Below are positions 28,758-38,536 of a stretch of DNA of 64,000 bases, piece after piece. The position numbers and the translations under genes are program-made. Below the pieces are notes generated by a model. It was not told the DNA's origin, ran no database searches, and saw only the letters and a list, made by a program, of their open reading frames with translations. The DNA is from Bradyrhizobium mercantei (GTDB lineage: Bacteria > Pseudomonadota > Alphaproteobacteria > Rhizobiales > Xanthobacteraceae). The stretch's first letter is position 1; each line of letters opens with the position of its first letter. The stretch covers positions 948,891 through 1,012,890 of the forward strand of contig NZ_MKFI01000001.1 in NCBI RefSeq assembly GCF_001982635.1, in the 5' to 3' direction.

Positions 28758-28870
28758 GTCGTTGCGAGCGAAGCGAAGCAATCCATCGTTCCACTCGGGG
28801 ATAGATGGATTGCTTCCGCCTTCGCCAAGGCTTCGGCGGACAAGTCGTCGCTTCGCTCCTCGCAATGACG
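28758..28870. repeat. Interspersed inverted repeat, family D
   Basis: Left arm CGTTGCGAGCGAAGCGAAGC and following ATCCATC pair with right-arm GATGGATTGCTTC and CGCTTCGCTCCTCGCAATGACG. This is the GCGAGGAGCGAAGCGA-type repeat familiar from Bradyrhizobium intergenic regions (recollection). With the family C and B units it fills the 28440-28886 gap. Confidence 0.75.
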
Positions 28871-28886
28871 GTGAGGAGAACCCGCC

Positions 28887-30110
28887 CTACTCCAGCTTCT
28901 CGACATCCCGCAGCGTCGGGAACAGCTTCATCCAGAGCAGCGCCACCGCGACGGTGGCAACGCCGCCGAGCACGGCTGATGGCACGGCGCCGAGCAGCGC
29001 CGCGGTGACGCCGCTCTCGAACTGGCCGAGCTGGTTCGACGCGTTGATGAACAGGAAGTTGACCGCGCCGACACGGCCGCGCATCTCGTCGGGGGTGGCG
29101 AGCTGCACCAGCGAGAAGCGGATCACGACGCTGATCGTGTCGGCGGCGCCGAGCACTGCGAGCGCCAGCGCCGACAGCCACATCCAGTGCGACAGTGCGA
29201 ACACCACGGTCGCGACGCCGAACACGATCACCGCCTGGAACATGCGTAGTCCCACCCGGCGGTTGATGGTATGCCGCGCCAGCACCATGGTCATCAGGAG
29301 CGCGCCGACCGCGGGTGCGGCGCGCAGGATGCCGAGCCCGAGCGGGCCGGTTTGCAGGATGTCGCGGGCATAGATCGGCAGCAGTGCGGTGACGCCGCCG
29401 AACAGCACCGCGAACAGATCGAGCGAGATGGTGCCGAGGATCGCAGGGTTGCTGCGCACGAAGGTGACGCCGGCAAACAGGTCATCCGACACCGCCCCGT
29501 TGGTCGGCGCCGCCTGCTGCAGCCGGCCGATGCCGCTGGTCAGCAGCGCACCGAACAGCCAGAACACCATCATGATGCCGTAGGGCGCGCTCGGCATCAG
29601 CGCATAGGCGAAGCCGCCGAGCGCGGGGCCGGTGATGGTCGCGACCTGCGCGGCGCCGCTCGAGATCGCGGTCGCCCGCTGCAACGAGCCCTGCGGCGCG
29701 ATCAGCGGCAGCAGCGCGGCGGTCGCCGGGCTCTCGAACGCGCCGGCGATCCCGAGCACGAAGGTCGCAACGAAGATCTGGATCTCGGAGATGGTACCGG
29801 CAAATGTGCTTCCGGCGAGAAACAATGCGGTCAACGCTTCCGCGACCTGGCAGGCCTGCACCACGCGCTTGCGCTCGAAGCGGTCGGCGGCGTGACCGGC
29901 GACGAACACCAATAGCGCCGTCGGCAGGAACTGCACCAGGCCGACCATGCCGAGGTCGAACGCGCTGCCGGTCAGATCGTAGATCTGCCAGCCGATCGCC
30001 ACCGCGCCGATCTGGCTGGAGAAGCGCGACAGGCTGCGCGACGACAAAAAGAACAGGAAAGCTCTGTGGCCGAGCAGATCGCGGGCGCCGGCCGGCGTGG
30101 CGGAGGACAT
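28887..30110 (-). CDS. MFS transporter (Enterobactin exporter EntS-like group)
   Basis: A 407-residue major facilitator with about twelve membrane helices. The start MSSATPAGARDLLGHRAFL leads into the first helix region FLSSRSLSRFSSQIGAVAIGWQIYDLTG, which resembles the MFS_3/EntS group of exporters. The cytoplasmic loop motif GHAADRFERKRV after helix 2 is the MFS A-motif. An in-frame ATG twelve codons upstream is possible, but the ATG at 30110, preceded by purine-rich sequence, fits homologues. Divergent from the nucleoside transporter gene. The exported substrate is unknown. Confidence 0.88.
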   Translation of the reverse strand: MSSATPAGARDLLGHRAFLFFLSSRSLSRFSSQIGAVAIGWQIYDLTGSAFDLGMVGLVQFLPTALLVFVAGHAADRFERKRVVQACQVAEALTALFLAGSTFAGTISEIQIFVATFVLGIAGAFESPATAALLPLIAPQGSLQRATAISSGAAQVATITGPALGGFAYALMPSAPYGIMMVFWLFGALLTSGIGRLQQAAPTNGAVSDDLFAGVTFVRSNPAILGTISLDLFAVLFGGVTALLPIYARDILQTGPLGLGILRAAPAVGALLMTMVLARHTINRRVGLRMFQAVIVFGVATVVFALSHWMWLSALALAVLGAADTISVVIRFSLVQLATPDEMRGRVGAVNFLFINASNQLGQFESGVTAALLGAVPSAVLGGVATVAVALLWMKLFPTLRDVEKLE

Positions 30111-30226
30111 GGATGATTGCGTGGCCGAGCGCCTGCAACTTGTCAATGGATTCGAGATGAACGCGCAACAGCATTGCGCTGCGCGAAGCCCCTGCCCATA
30201 ATTGCCCGCGGGTTCTTGGGGGCGTG

Positions 30227-31477
30227 ATGCTGCAGTTGCAATCGGCGTTCGGCGTGGTGGCGTTGCTCGTGATCGCCTGGGTCTTGAGCGAGAATCGCCT
30301 GAAGGTGTCGGTGCGGCAGGCGGCGATCGGGCTTGCCGTCACGGTCATCACCGCGCTGGTGCTGATCAAGGTGCCGCTGGTGACGCAGGCCTTCGGTGCG
30401 ATCAATGATGCGGTGGGCACCATCGCGGCTGCGACGCGCGCCGGCACCGCCTTCGTGTTCGGCTATGTCGGCGGCGGCCCGGCGCCGTTCGATCCCAAGG
30501 CGCCCGGCTCGGACTTCATCCTCGCCTTCCAGGCGCTGCCGATCGTGCTGGTCATGAGCGTGCTGACGACGCTGCTGTTCTATTGGCGCGTGCTGCCGCC
30601 GGTGGTGCGCGGCATGGCCTGGATCCTGGAGCGCACGCTCGGCGTCGGCGGCGCGGTCGGGCTCTCGACCGCGGCCAATATCTTCCTCGGCATGGTGGAA
30701 GCCCCGCTGTTCATCCGCCCCTATCTGGCGCAGCTCTCCCGCAGCGAATTGTTTCTGGTGATGACCGGCGGCATGGCCGGGATCGCCGGCACCGTGCTGG
30801 TGCTCTACGCCACGCTGCTGGCGCCATTGATTCCAGATGCGGCCGCGCATTTCGTCATCGCCTCGGTGCTCGGCGCGCCGGCCGCGATCCTGGTCAGCCT
30901 GATCATGGTGCCGGAGACGTCTGATAAACGCACCGGCGGGGCGCTCGACGATCCCGATATTCAGGTGTCGTCGACGATGGACGCCATCGTGAAGGGCACC
31001 GCCGCCGGGCTCGAGCTTTTGATGAACATCATCGCGATGCTGCTGGTGCTGGTCGCGCTGGTCTATCTCGCGAACGCGATCATCGGCCTGCTGCCGGAAA
31101 TCGGCGGCGCGAAAATCTCGCTGCAGCGGCTGCTCGGTTACGTCATGGCGCCGGTGTGCTGGCTGATGGGCCTGCCGTGGCCGCAGGCGATCACGGCCGG
31201 AAGCCTGATGGGCACCAAGACCGTGCTGAACGAGCTGATCGCCTATGTCGATCTCTCGAAGCTCGGCCCCGACGCACTCGATCCGCGCTCGCGGCTGATC
31301 ATGCTCTATGCGATGTGCGGTTTTGCCAATTTCGCAAGCCTCGGCATCATGATCGGCGGCCTCGGCATCATGGCGCCGGAGCGTCGCGACGAGATCAACG
31401 CGCTCGGGCTGAAGTCGATCGTCTCGGGCACGCTGACGACGTGCCTGATAGGCGCGATCGTGGGGGTGCTGACCTAG
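30227..31477 (+). CDS. CNT family nucleoside transporter (NupC-like)
   Basis: A 416-residue concentrative nucleoside transporter, importing nucleosides with protons or sodium across the inner membrane. Family landmarks are FVFGYVGGG near residue 84, QALPIVLVMSVLTTLLFYW, GLSTAANIFLGMVEAPLFIRPYL (substrate-site helices in outline) and MCGFANFASLGIMIGGLG near the end. GTG at 30224 and ATG at 30227 are adjacent starts; the ATG is used, with a GGGGG ribosome site upstream. The last 20 codons and stop are duplicated in frame at 32851-32911 beyond the convergent rhomboid gene. Confidence 0.93.
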   Translation: MLQLQSAFGVVALLVIAWVLSENRLKVSVRQAAIGLAVTVITALVLIKVPLVTQAFGAINDAVGTIAAATRAGTAFVFGYVGGGPAPFDPKAPGSDFILAFQALPIVLVMSVLTTLLFYWRVLPPVVRGMAWILERTLGVGGAVGLSTAANIFLGMVEAPLFIRPYLAQLSRSELFLVMTGGMAGIAGTVLVLYATLLAPLIPDAAAHFVIASVLGAPAAILVSLIMVPETSDKRTGGALDDPDIQVSSTMDAIVKGTAAGLELLMNIIAMLLVLVALVYLANAIIGLLPEIGGAKISLQRLLGYVMAPVCWLMGLPWPQAITAGSLMGTKTVLNELIAYVDLSKLGPDALDPRSRLIMLYAMCGFANFASLGIMIGGLGIMAPERRDEINALGLKSIVSGTLTTCLIGAIVGVLT

Positions 31478-31498
31478 CGCACTCCGCCGCAATCCCGG

Positions 31499-32716
31499 TC
31501 AATCGCACAACTTCGACTTCTGCAACAGACGACGCACCTCGGCCAGCCTGGCACGGCACGGCTCGGCCGCCATGGCCTTCGCCTCGCTATGCCGCCCCTG
31601 CGCCAACAGCATTATCGCCATCAAGCCCTGCGCCCCGGAACGCACCGGCCCGCCCGCCACATCTGAAGCTGCGAGCGACATGGCGGCTCGCACTTCGGTC
31701 TCGGCTGCACCGAGCCTCCCTTGTTCCAGGAAGAATATCGCACGGGTCAGATGAGCCCGTGGGTCTTTCGGGTAGCGAGTGACCAAATCGAGAGACCGGC
31801 CGGCAATCCCGCCGCCGTTCGTCGGCAGTTCCGAAATACGGGCGTACTGTGCGGCATCGGCCATGTAGGACGAATAGTGAGCAGCGGCGAAGCCGGCGCA
31901 GATCAGAGCGCCGGCGAATCCTGCGAGCAACGTCGTGCTAAGGCTCGGCTGCAGGCTGTGATGGGACGAGAACAAGAGCCACGGCATGAGGGCAAGCACG
32001 CCGCCGGCCAGCGCACCTCCCGCATGGGCAAAATAGTCGGTGTTGCCGGAGGCTCCGAAGGCGAGTGGCAGCAGCGCGGGAACACCGAAGAAGAGCGACG
32101 TCTTCAGTCTCGATATCGTTTGATCGGCGTTCGCCTCGGGATCGAAGCTCGAGACGAACAGCGCGACAATGAGCCCGGTGATGGCACCCGAGGCACCGAC
32201 GCTCGGTACGCCTGGCGCGTTGCCCAGGAGCGAGCCGGCCACACCGGCCAGCGCACTTGCAATAAAGATCAGGGAGAACCAGCCACGGCCGATCAGAGGC
32301 TCCAGCCTGACGCCGACGATGAGCAGCGCAACGCAATTGCCGATGAGGTGCGACTGGCTGCCATGCAGCAGCGGCGCAAGGCCGATCCGCCACCACTCTC
32401 CCTTCCCGACGACCAGATCGTAGCTGGACGCGCCATAGGCGATCAGCGAGCGGGGATCGAGTGCGCCGCCCGTCGCCACGTCGATGGCCAGGCTGCGTTG
32501 CAGCGCGAAGATCAGGACCAGACCGGCAATCAGGCCAAGGGTGAGAAAAGGAATATCGGCCAGAAGCTTGTTGTCGCGAAATAGCGAACCCTCATCGGAC
32601 GGCGACCCGGCATGGTCGGGCATGATCGCCGGCGCGATCGGCGCCGCGACGGGTTGAAACAATCCACGTGGAGGTGGCGCCGTGGCGCCGCGTCGGCCGA
32701 ACGTCTGGGGCGCCAT
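31499..32716 (-). CDS. Rhomboid family intramembrane serine protease
   Basis: A 405-residue membrane protein. It has a proline-rich cytoplasmic N-terminus of about 50 residues, then a six-helix rhomboid core with the catalytic Ser176 in GASGAITG and His231 in YFAHAGGALAGG; HGSQSHLIGN at 118-127 is the conserved helix-2 motif. The C-terminal 100 residues after a seventh hydrophobic segment form a soluble, helical, TPR-like tail (HLTRAIFFLEQGRLGAAETEV). An upstream in-frame start at 32764 is possible. The gene is convergent with the CNT transporter and is flanked by a displaced fragment of that gene's 3' end. Confidence 0.9.
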   Translation of the reverse strand: MAPQTFGRRGATAPPPRGLFQPVAAPIAPAIMPDHAGSPSDEGSLFRDNKLLADIPFLTLGLIAGLVLIFALQRSLAIDVATGGALDPRSLIAYGASSYDLVVGKGEWWRIGLAPLLHGSQSHLIGNCVALLIVGVRLEPLIGRGWFSLIFIASALAGVAGSLLGNAPGVPSVGASGAITGLIVALFVSSFDPEANADQTISRLKTSLFFGVPALLPLAFGASGNTDYFAHAGGALAGGVLALMPWLLFSSHHSLQPSLSTTLLAGFAGALICAGFAAAHYSSYMADAAQYARISELPTNGGGIAGRSLDLVTRYPKDPRAHLTRAIFFLEQGRLGAAETEVRAAMSLAASDVAGGPVRSGAQGLMAIMLLAQGRHSEAKAMAAEPCRARLAEVRRLLQKSKLCD

Positions 32717-32850
32717 GAAGGGGATTCCCGCATCTTTACAGCCGCAAGTTGACACGCGCGGCATCTTCGACCGGTTAACGTTCGCCAGCGAGGGAGAGCG
32801 GCGCCATCCTATGGTGACTGCCCGGTTTCGCGGATCGATCGACTTCTAGC

Positions 32851-32911
32851 GATCGTGTCGGGGACGCTGATGACGTGTTTGATGGAGGCGATCGTGGGGA
32901 TGATGAAGTGA
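32851..32911 (+). pseudogene. Displaced 3'-end fragment of a CNT nucleoside transporter gene
   Basis: These 61 bases match the last 61 bases of the CNT gene (31417-31477) at 47 positions. The reading frame is kept: the copy encodes AIVSGTLMTCLMEAIVGMMK plus TGA against SIVSGTLTTCLIGAIVGVLT plus TAG. Similarity starts abruptly at 32851 and ends near the stop. The intact gene and this remnant bracket the rhomboid gene. Too short to be expressed as a transporter; it is best read as a leftover of duplication or of an insertion that regenerated the gene end. Confidence 0.75.
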
Positions 32912-32921
32912 CGACCACGCC

Positions 32922-32962
32922 CGTCATTCCGGGGCGTCCGAAGGACGAGCCCGGAATCCATC
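32922..32962. repeat. Short palindromic intergenic repeat, family E
   Basis: The sequence CGTCATTCCGGGGCGTC...GACGAGCCCGGAATCCATC (about 41 bp) forms an imperfect hairpin via ATTCCGGG and CCCGGAAT. Partial copies of the CGTCATTCCGGG unit are seen near 11367 and 18982. Confidence 0.6.
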
Positions 32963-32980
32963 GGGCCGCGCTAAAAAGTC

Positions 32981-33066
32981 GTCATGCCCGGGCTTGACCG
33001 GGCATCCATCGGTCAAAAGGAATCTTTCGAAGCTGGATGGATGGCCGGGTCAAGCCCGGCCATGAC
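32981..33066. repeat. Palindromic repeat, family C (complete copy)
   Basis: Left arm 32981-33010 (GTCATGCCCGGGCTTGACC onward, ending ATCCATC) pairs with right arm 33036-33066 (GATGGATGGCCGGGTC onward, ending CATGAC) around a 25-nt loop. It sits directly before the convergent end of the cupin gene, together with family E in the 32717-33076 gap, which otherwise holds only the transporter fragment. Confidence 0.75.
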
Positions 33067-33076
33067 ACTCCGAGAT

Positions 33077-33646
33077 TTACGCCTTCAATTCCACCGTCTT
33101 GAACTCGGCCGGCAGGATCACCTCCAGCAGTTCGACGTCGTCGGAATAGTCCAGGATCATGTGCCGGATGCGCGGCGGCTGGGTCCAGGCGCTACCCTCT
33201 TTCATGAGCGTCTCGCCCTCGCCTTCCATGTAGGTCTTCACCCAGCCCTTGAGCACATAGACCATCTGGAAGTCGACGTCGTGGAAGTGCAGCTTCGACA
33301 CTTCATCCGGATTGCACGGGCCTTGCAGCCGGATCACATGCGCCTGAGCGAGACCATGCGAGGCGGCTGCGATACCGAGGTCGCGGTACTTGGCGTAGGC
33401 GCGTAAGCCGTCGGCCTTGAAGTCCTCTTCGCGGTGATGGCTGATGGCGACGCGCTGCTTCGGCCGGGCCTTGCTTGCGGCTTTCGGCGCGCTCTTCTTC
33501 GCCGCCGAGACGCGGCCCTTGGACTTGATGGTCTTGCGCGCGGACGATTTCGCCGACGATTTCTTGGCGCCGGCGCCGAGCCCGGTCCATTTCTTCTTCA
33601 CAGCGGTCTTGGCTGCGGGTCTTGATGCCGCCTTTTGCTTGGCCAT
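33077..33646 (-). CDS. Cupin-domain protein with lysine/alanine-rich N-terminal tail
   Basis: A 189-residue two-part protein. Residues 1-65 are highly basic and alanine/lysine-rich (KKSSAKSSARKTIKSKG), like histone-H1-type tails. Residues 70-189 are a single cupin domain with the metal-binding-type motif LHFHDVDFQMVYVLKG and the second motif PPRIRHMILDYS. The tail could bind nucleic acid or be a disordered linker. The ATG at 33646 is preceded by GGGAGGCAAATA. The enzymatic or ligand-binding role of the cupin is unknown; a regulatory role is speculative. It is downstream of usg on the same strand. Confidence 0.85.
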   Translation of the reverse strand: MAKQKAASRPAAKTAVKKKWTGLGAGAKKSSAKSSARKTIKSKGRVSAAKKSAPKAASKARPKQRVAISHHREEDFKADGLRAYAKYRDLGIAAASHGLAQAHVIRLQGPCNPDEVSKLHFHDVDFQMVYVLKGWVKTYMEGEGETLMKEGSAWTQPPRIRHMILDYSDDVELLEVILPAEFKTVELKA

Positions 33647-33757
33647 TATTTGCCTCCCGTCTTTTTCTGACGGAAAGAGGCTAACACAAGTCGTGCGCCG
33701 CAGGTGGGTAAAGGCGCGCCTGCTTGCGCCTTGCCACCCGCCTTGCCACCTCGCAGA

Positions 33758-34048
33758 TCAATGCAGCCGGAACACGCCGTGGACGGCGCGCAGCTCGGCC
33801 GGCTTGACCAGCTTGGAGTGCGCCACCGTCACCGAGAACAGCGGGCCCTCGAGCTTCTCCTGCCAGAAGGCGAGGAAATCCTGCAGCGCCGGAAATTTCG
33901 GAAACAGGTCGTAGTTCTGCCAGACATAGGTTTGCAGCAGCGAGGGGTGATCCGGCATCCGATAAAGGATTTGCGCCGTCGTCAGCCCATACCCCAGCAA
34001 CTGCTTCCTGAAATCGTCGGAAACAACCCCACCAACTCGCGAGACCAT
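33758..34048 (-). CDS. Usg family protein
   Basis: A 96-residue protein matching, as I recall, the small Usg family of alphaproteobacteria. Its body is FRKQLLGYGLTTAQILYRMPDHPSLLQTYVWQNYDLFPKFP followed by FLAFWQEKLEGPLFSVTVAHSKLV (in outline). The open frame reaches 34111, but the ATG at 34048 follows a strong AGGAGG site. No membrane segment or known catalytic motif is seen; function is unknown. It is divergent from groESL across a 381-bp region. Confidence 0.75.
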   Translation of the reverse strand: MVSRVGGVVSDDFRKQLLGYGLTTAQILYRMPDHPSLLQTYVWQNYDLFPKFPALQDFLAFWQEKLEGPLFSVTVAHSKLVKPAELRAVHGVFRLH

Positions 34049-34315
34049 GCCAACCTCCTGTGACGGAGCGCATTCACGTGGTGGCCGACCTCCCCGCCGG
34101 ACCACCGGCAATGGATGCGCTCACATGAGAGAAATGTGACGCACGCGACTAACTCATCTCAAGCCTAAATGTTTAATAGGTTGTTGAAATTTCAAGCGTT
34201 GGCAGCAGCTTACCGCATCTGCTAATAGCCAGGCGGCCCTTCAGGGCGGCATTAAGGATGCCGAAATGCTCGTGGCAGCCGACACTTACGAGTGCCAATT
34301 TTTCTGCTAGAGCCA

Positions 34316-34344
34316 CTTGCCCGCCGCCAAGGCTTGGCCTATCT
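34316..34344 (+). promoter_or_regulatory. Probable groESL promoter
   Basis: A -35-like CTTGCC at 34316-34321 and a -10-like CCTATCT at 34338-34344 are separated by 16 bp. They sit immediately upstream of the CIRCE palindrome, so the operator would cover the transcription start. Placement is by eye. The rest of the 34049-34429 gap shows no gene. Confidence 0.5.
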
Positions 34345-34358
34345 CCTGCCCAACCAGT

Positions 34359-34385
34359 CTGGCACTCGCTTGGCTGGACTGCTAA
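34359..34385 (+). promoter_or_regulatory. CIRCE operator (HrcA binding site) for groESL
   Basis: Half-sites CTGGCACTC (34359-34367) and GACTGCTAA (34377-34385) flank a 9-bp spacer. They match the CIRCE consensus TTAGCACTC-N9-GAGTGCTAA at 7 of 9 and 8 of 9 positions. It lies 44 bp before the groES start, in the 5' leader, the usual place for HrcA repression of chaperonin genes. No hrcA gene is in the window. Confidence 0.88.
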
Positions 34386-34429
34386 CTCTCCAAAAATCTA
34401 CAGCATCCGCAAATGTTTAGGAGGACTGC

Positions 34430-34744
34430 ATGAAATTCCGTCCGCTTCACGACCGCGTCGTGGTCAAGCGTATCGACGCCGAAGAGAAGACTGCTGGCGG
34501 CATCATCATTCCGGACAGTGCCAAGGAAAAGCCCTCGCAGGGCGAAGTCATCGCCGTTGGCCCGGGCGGCCGCGATGAAGCTGGCAAGCTGATCCCCATC
34601 GACGTCAAGGTCGGCGACCGCGTCCTGTTCGGCAAGTGGTCGGGCACCGAGGTCAAGATCGACGGCGAAGACCTGCTGATCATGAAGGAAAGCGACATCA
34701 TGGGCGTGCTCGACGTCCCCGCTTCCAAGAAGAAGGCGGCCTAA
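34430..34744 (+). CDS. groES: Co-chaperonin GroES
   Basis: The 104-residue 10-kDa lid of the GroEL chaperonin. [29 protein letters not shown] is the canonical start, with the mobile loop [12 protein letters not shown] near residues 17-28 that contacts GroEL. The body [27 protein letters not shown] is typical. An AGGAGG site precedes the ATG. GroEL follows after 44 bp, and a CIRCE operator lies upstream, so expression is expected to be heat-inducible and HrcA-controlled. The lysine-rich end SKKKAA is usual for rhizobia. Bradyrhizobia carry several groESL copies; which one this is cannot be told. Confidence 0.97.
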   Translation: MKFRPLHDRVVVKRIDAEEKTAGGIIIPDSAKEKPSQGEVIAVGPGGRDEAGKLIPIDVKVGDRVLFGKWSGTEVKIDGEDLLIMKESDIMGVLDVPASKKKAA

Positions 34745-34767
34745 GCGCCTCTTCCCCTCCCAGGTAA

Positions 34768-36429
<1,662 letters not shown>

Positions 36430-36460
36430 GTCCAGCCTCTCCAAGGCAATTACGAAATGC

Positions 36461-36490
36461 AAAACCCCGGCAGCGATGCCGGGGTTTTTG
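36461..36490 (+). terminator. Intrinsic terminator of groESL
   Basis: Stem CCCCGGCA, loop gcga, stem TGCCGGGG, followed by TTTTTG and preceded by AAAA, 32 bp after the groEL stop. This is a classical Rho-independent terminator; the A run also permits some function on the other strand. Confidence 0.92.
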
Positions 36491-37031
36491 TTTTGGGCAC
36501 CCCACTGCGCACGTGTTGCAGCGCGCTCAATGTGCATGTTGTGCCCGAACTCGCGCTGGAGAAGGCACACCGCGGCTCACGGCGGTATTCACTTATGCAC
36601 AGCACTCCCCATAAACATATGTTGGCTCGAGTTGACATTCGCAAAAAAATTGTTGGCGAGAGTCGCAAACCGAACCGACAGTCTCGACCTCGTCACGCAC
36701 AGTAAGCTCGGGACAGGATCGAAGTTCACTCAAAAACCTGAATTGAGCGCGGAGCGTCAGCTCCCGCGACGCGGACAAGCGTTGCGGAGAATGCTTTCGC
36801 TTGAGAGCCGCCTGGAGAAGCGGGGCTCAACTCACATCGAGGATTCGTTTGAGGAGGGATCTGGCCGGTTGGAAGAAGCCCAGCGACGAGCATGCAGCCC
36901 CTACTGCCCGATGCTCCGTCAACCGCCGCAGGTGCGCGATGCCCCCAACTACCCCGCACCGGCCTGAGGCCAATCCAACCGGCCGGAGCTTTTCTGCAAG
37001 AGCAAAAAAACAATATGGGAGGGAGGCTCAC
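36491..37031. other. Long intergenic stretch after groESL with no supported gene
   Basis: About 540 bp separate the terminator from the next small gene. Open frames here lack ribosome sites and coding signature. A lone TTGACA hexamer at 36632 has no matching -10 at normal spacing. GC content drops locally around 36590-36680 compared with flanking genes. The promoter of the two small genes at 37032 and 37288 may lie here. Confidence 0.45.
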
Positions 37032-37247
37032 ATGGGCATGGTCATGGTCAAATGTCCGCAAACCGGACACGCGATTTCCACCGGAATCAAAACCGATCGC
37101 GAGAGCTTTCGACGCAGTACGGTGTTCTTCTCGCGGACCCCTTGCCCATTCTGCCGCGCCGATCACGCATGGTTTGCCGGGGACGCCTGGGTCGACGAGC
37201 CGAGCATCCGCGTGCGGCGACGCCGCAGCGCCGGTTCACCGGCTTGA
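37032..37247 (+). CDS. Small hypothetical protein with possible zinc-ribbon cysteines
   Basis: A 71-residue protein starting at an ATG that follows GGGAGGCTCAC. It reads MGMVMVKCPQTGHAISTGI then DRESF...RTPCPFCRADHAW, so a cysteine-containing pair (KCP and CPFC) may bind a metal, and ends in a basic tail RVRRRRSAG. The upstream in-frame extension to 36801 lacks coding character. It is followed 40 bp later by another small gene on the same strand. I recall similar short proteins in Bradyrhizobium but no function. Confidence 0.65.
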   Translation: MGMVMVKCPQTGHAISTGIKTDRESFRRSTVFFSRTPCPFCRADHAWFAGDAWVDEPSIRVRRRRSAGSPA

Positions 37248-37287
37248 AACCGGCCACCATTCCTGATGATCGCGATGGAGGGACACC

Positions 37288-37485
37288 ATGGCGCATGCGC
37301 AGATCTCAACGGAAACGTCAGCCTGGCTGCTGCAGGCCAAGGACTTTCTCGATGAAGCACGACGGCTGAAGCCGGGCCCTGAGCGCAACGAGTTGCGCGA
37401 AACGGCGAAAGTGCTCCGCGAGATTGCGAAGTTCGAGACGGCATCCGCCCTCGCGCCGGGGCGTGATCGGCGGCCAGCCGGCTGA
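37288..37485 (+). CDS. Small hypothetical helical protein
   Basis: A 65-residue protein, MAHAQISTETSAWLLQAKD, with a predicted amphipathic helical middle (EARRLKPGPERNELRETAKVLREIAKFE in outline) and no cysteines. A GGAGGG ribosome site lies 6 bp before the ATG. It is convergent with the Crp/Fnr-type regulator, 17 bp apart, and downstream of the CPFC small protein. It is short and unlike named families; function unknown. Confidence 0.6.
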   Translation: MAHAQISTETSAWLLQAKDFLDEARRLKPGPERNELRETAKVLREIAKFETASALAPGRDRRPAG

Positions 37486-37502
37486 TCGCGCCGGGAACGC
37501 GC

Positions 37503-38282
37503 TCAAACGGTGTCGTCCGCCTCGATTTCCGAGATGCGGGGATCGTCAGCCAGCGCCATACCTCGCGTTCGCGCCCTGTCACCCGAGAAGATCCCCTCGG
37601 CCTCAAGACGCATGACGCGATGGCATTCGCACGCCGTCGCCACCAGCCGCGCCCGGTCGATCTCGATCCGGCCTCGTTGATCGGACCTGATCGCACCGCG
37701 CTTGCGCAGATTGCGCATCAGCAACGTCACCGTTGTTCGCCGTACGCCAAGGATTTGCGACAGCGCCTGCTGGGTCAGCGGGAGGACGTCGCTGTCGACG
37801 CGCTCGCGAAGCTGGAGCAGCCAGCGCGCCATCCGCGCCTCGACCGGATGGAGGGCATTGCAGGCGGAGCCAAGCTGAAACTGGATCAGCATGGATCTGA
37901 CGTGCTTTTGGATCGCCTGCCGGATCCCGGGACTGCGGCCAAAAGCGGCATGAAAGCGCGGCGCGGGGACCCGCGAGGCCATACCGGGCGCACGAACGAC
38001 TGCGGTAATGCCGGACGGTGATGCTCCAAGCACCGAAAGGCTGCCCACGGCCCCTTCGCTTCCGACCACACCGGTCGCGACCGTCTGGCCATCCGCCATG
38101 TCGATCATCAACAAGATCGCCCCGCTGTGAGGAAAGAAGACGTAGTCGATCTCGTCGCCGGCGCGCGCCAGGACTGCATCCTGTTCGAGCGCAACGGTTT
38201 CCAGCTCGGGCCTCAGGAGGTCCAAATCCGCCGGCGACAGTGTTGCGAGAAGACGATTACGACTTCCGCCGGAAATGCTCAC
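37503..38282 (-). CDS. Crp/Fnr family transcriptional regulator
   Basis: A 259-residue regulator with an N-terminal cyclic-nucleotide-binding-type beta barrel (residues 15-135) and a C-terminal winged helix (about 155-230) whose recognition region reads TQQALSQILGVRRTTVTLLMRNLRKRG. The barrel lacks the cysteine cluster of FNR, so oxygen sensing by Fe-S is unlikely. The variant ALSQILGVRRTTVT replaces the usual E-SR recognition residues, as in the subgroup of Crp-like proteins common in bradyrhizobia. The ligand and targets are unknown; the neighbouring small genes are convergent rather than divergent. Confidence 0.88.
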   Translation of the reverse strand: MSISGGSRNRLLATLSPADLDLLRPELETVALEQDAVLARAGDEIDYVFFPHSGAILLMIDMADGQTVATGVVGSEGAVGSLSVLGASPSGITAVVRAPGMASRVPAPRFHAAFGRSPGIRQAIQKHVRSMLIQFQLGSACNALHPVEARMARWLLQLRERVDSDVLPLTQQALSQILGVRRTTVTLLMRNLRKRGAIRSDQRGRIEIDRARLVATACECHRVMRLEAEGIFSGDRARTRGMALADDPRISEIEADDTV

Positions 38283-38536
38283 CTGCGGGAACTCGTGATG
38301 AAGGGTCGCACAGCAAACTCACTCGAACACAGGATTAACAACAAATTCCAAGCATTTGACCGCGCGGCGGAATTCCATGCGGCACCGTCTCGAAAGAGTT
38401 AGATGCAAATGCGCCGCCGGACGCAATAGCAAAATGCGCATCGCCGTTCCGTAAAACTTCGGGAACCCGAGAGTTCCAGTTTTCGGACTCGGCAAGGACT
38501 GCGCTCGACAGAGTGACCGCTCCAACGCGGCGCCGG

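Noticed and set aside
30143..31492. 449-residue minus-strand frame opposite the CNT transporter
   Set aside because: Antisense shadow with a charged, repetitive composition; the plus-strand transporter is a clear family member.
34272..34298. Possible second CIRCE element upstream of groES
   Set aside because: The right half GAGTGCCAA is good, but the left half matches at only 5 of 9 positions; a single strong CIRCE lies at 34359.
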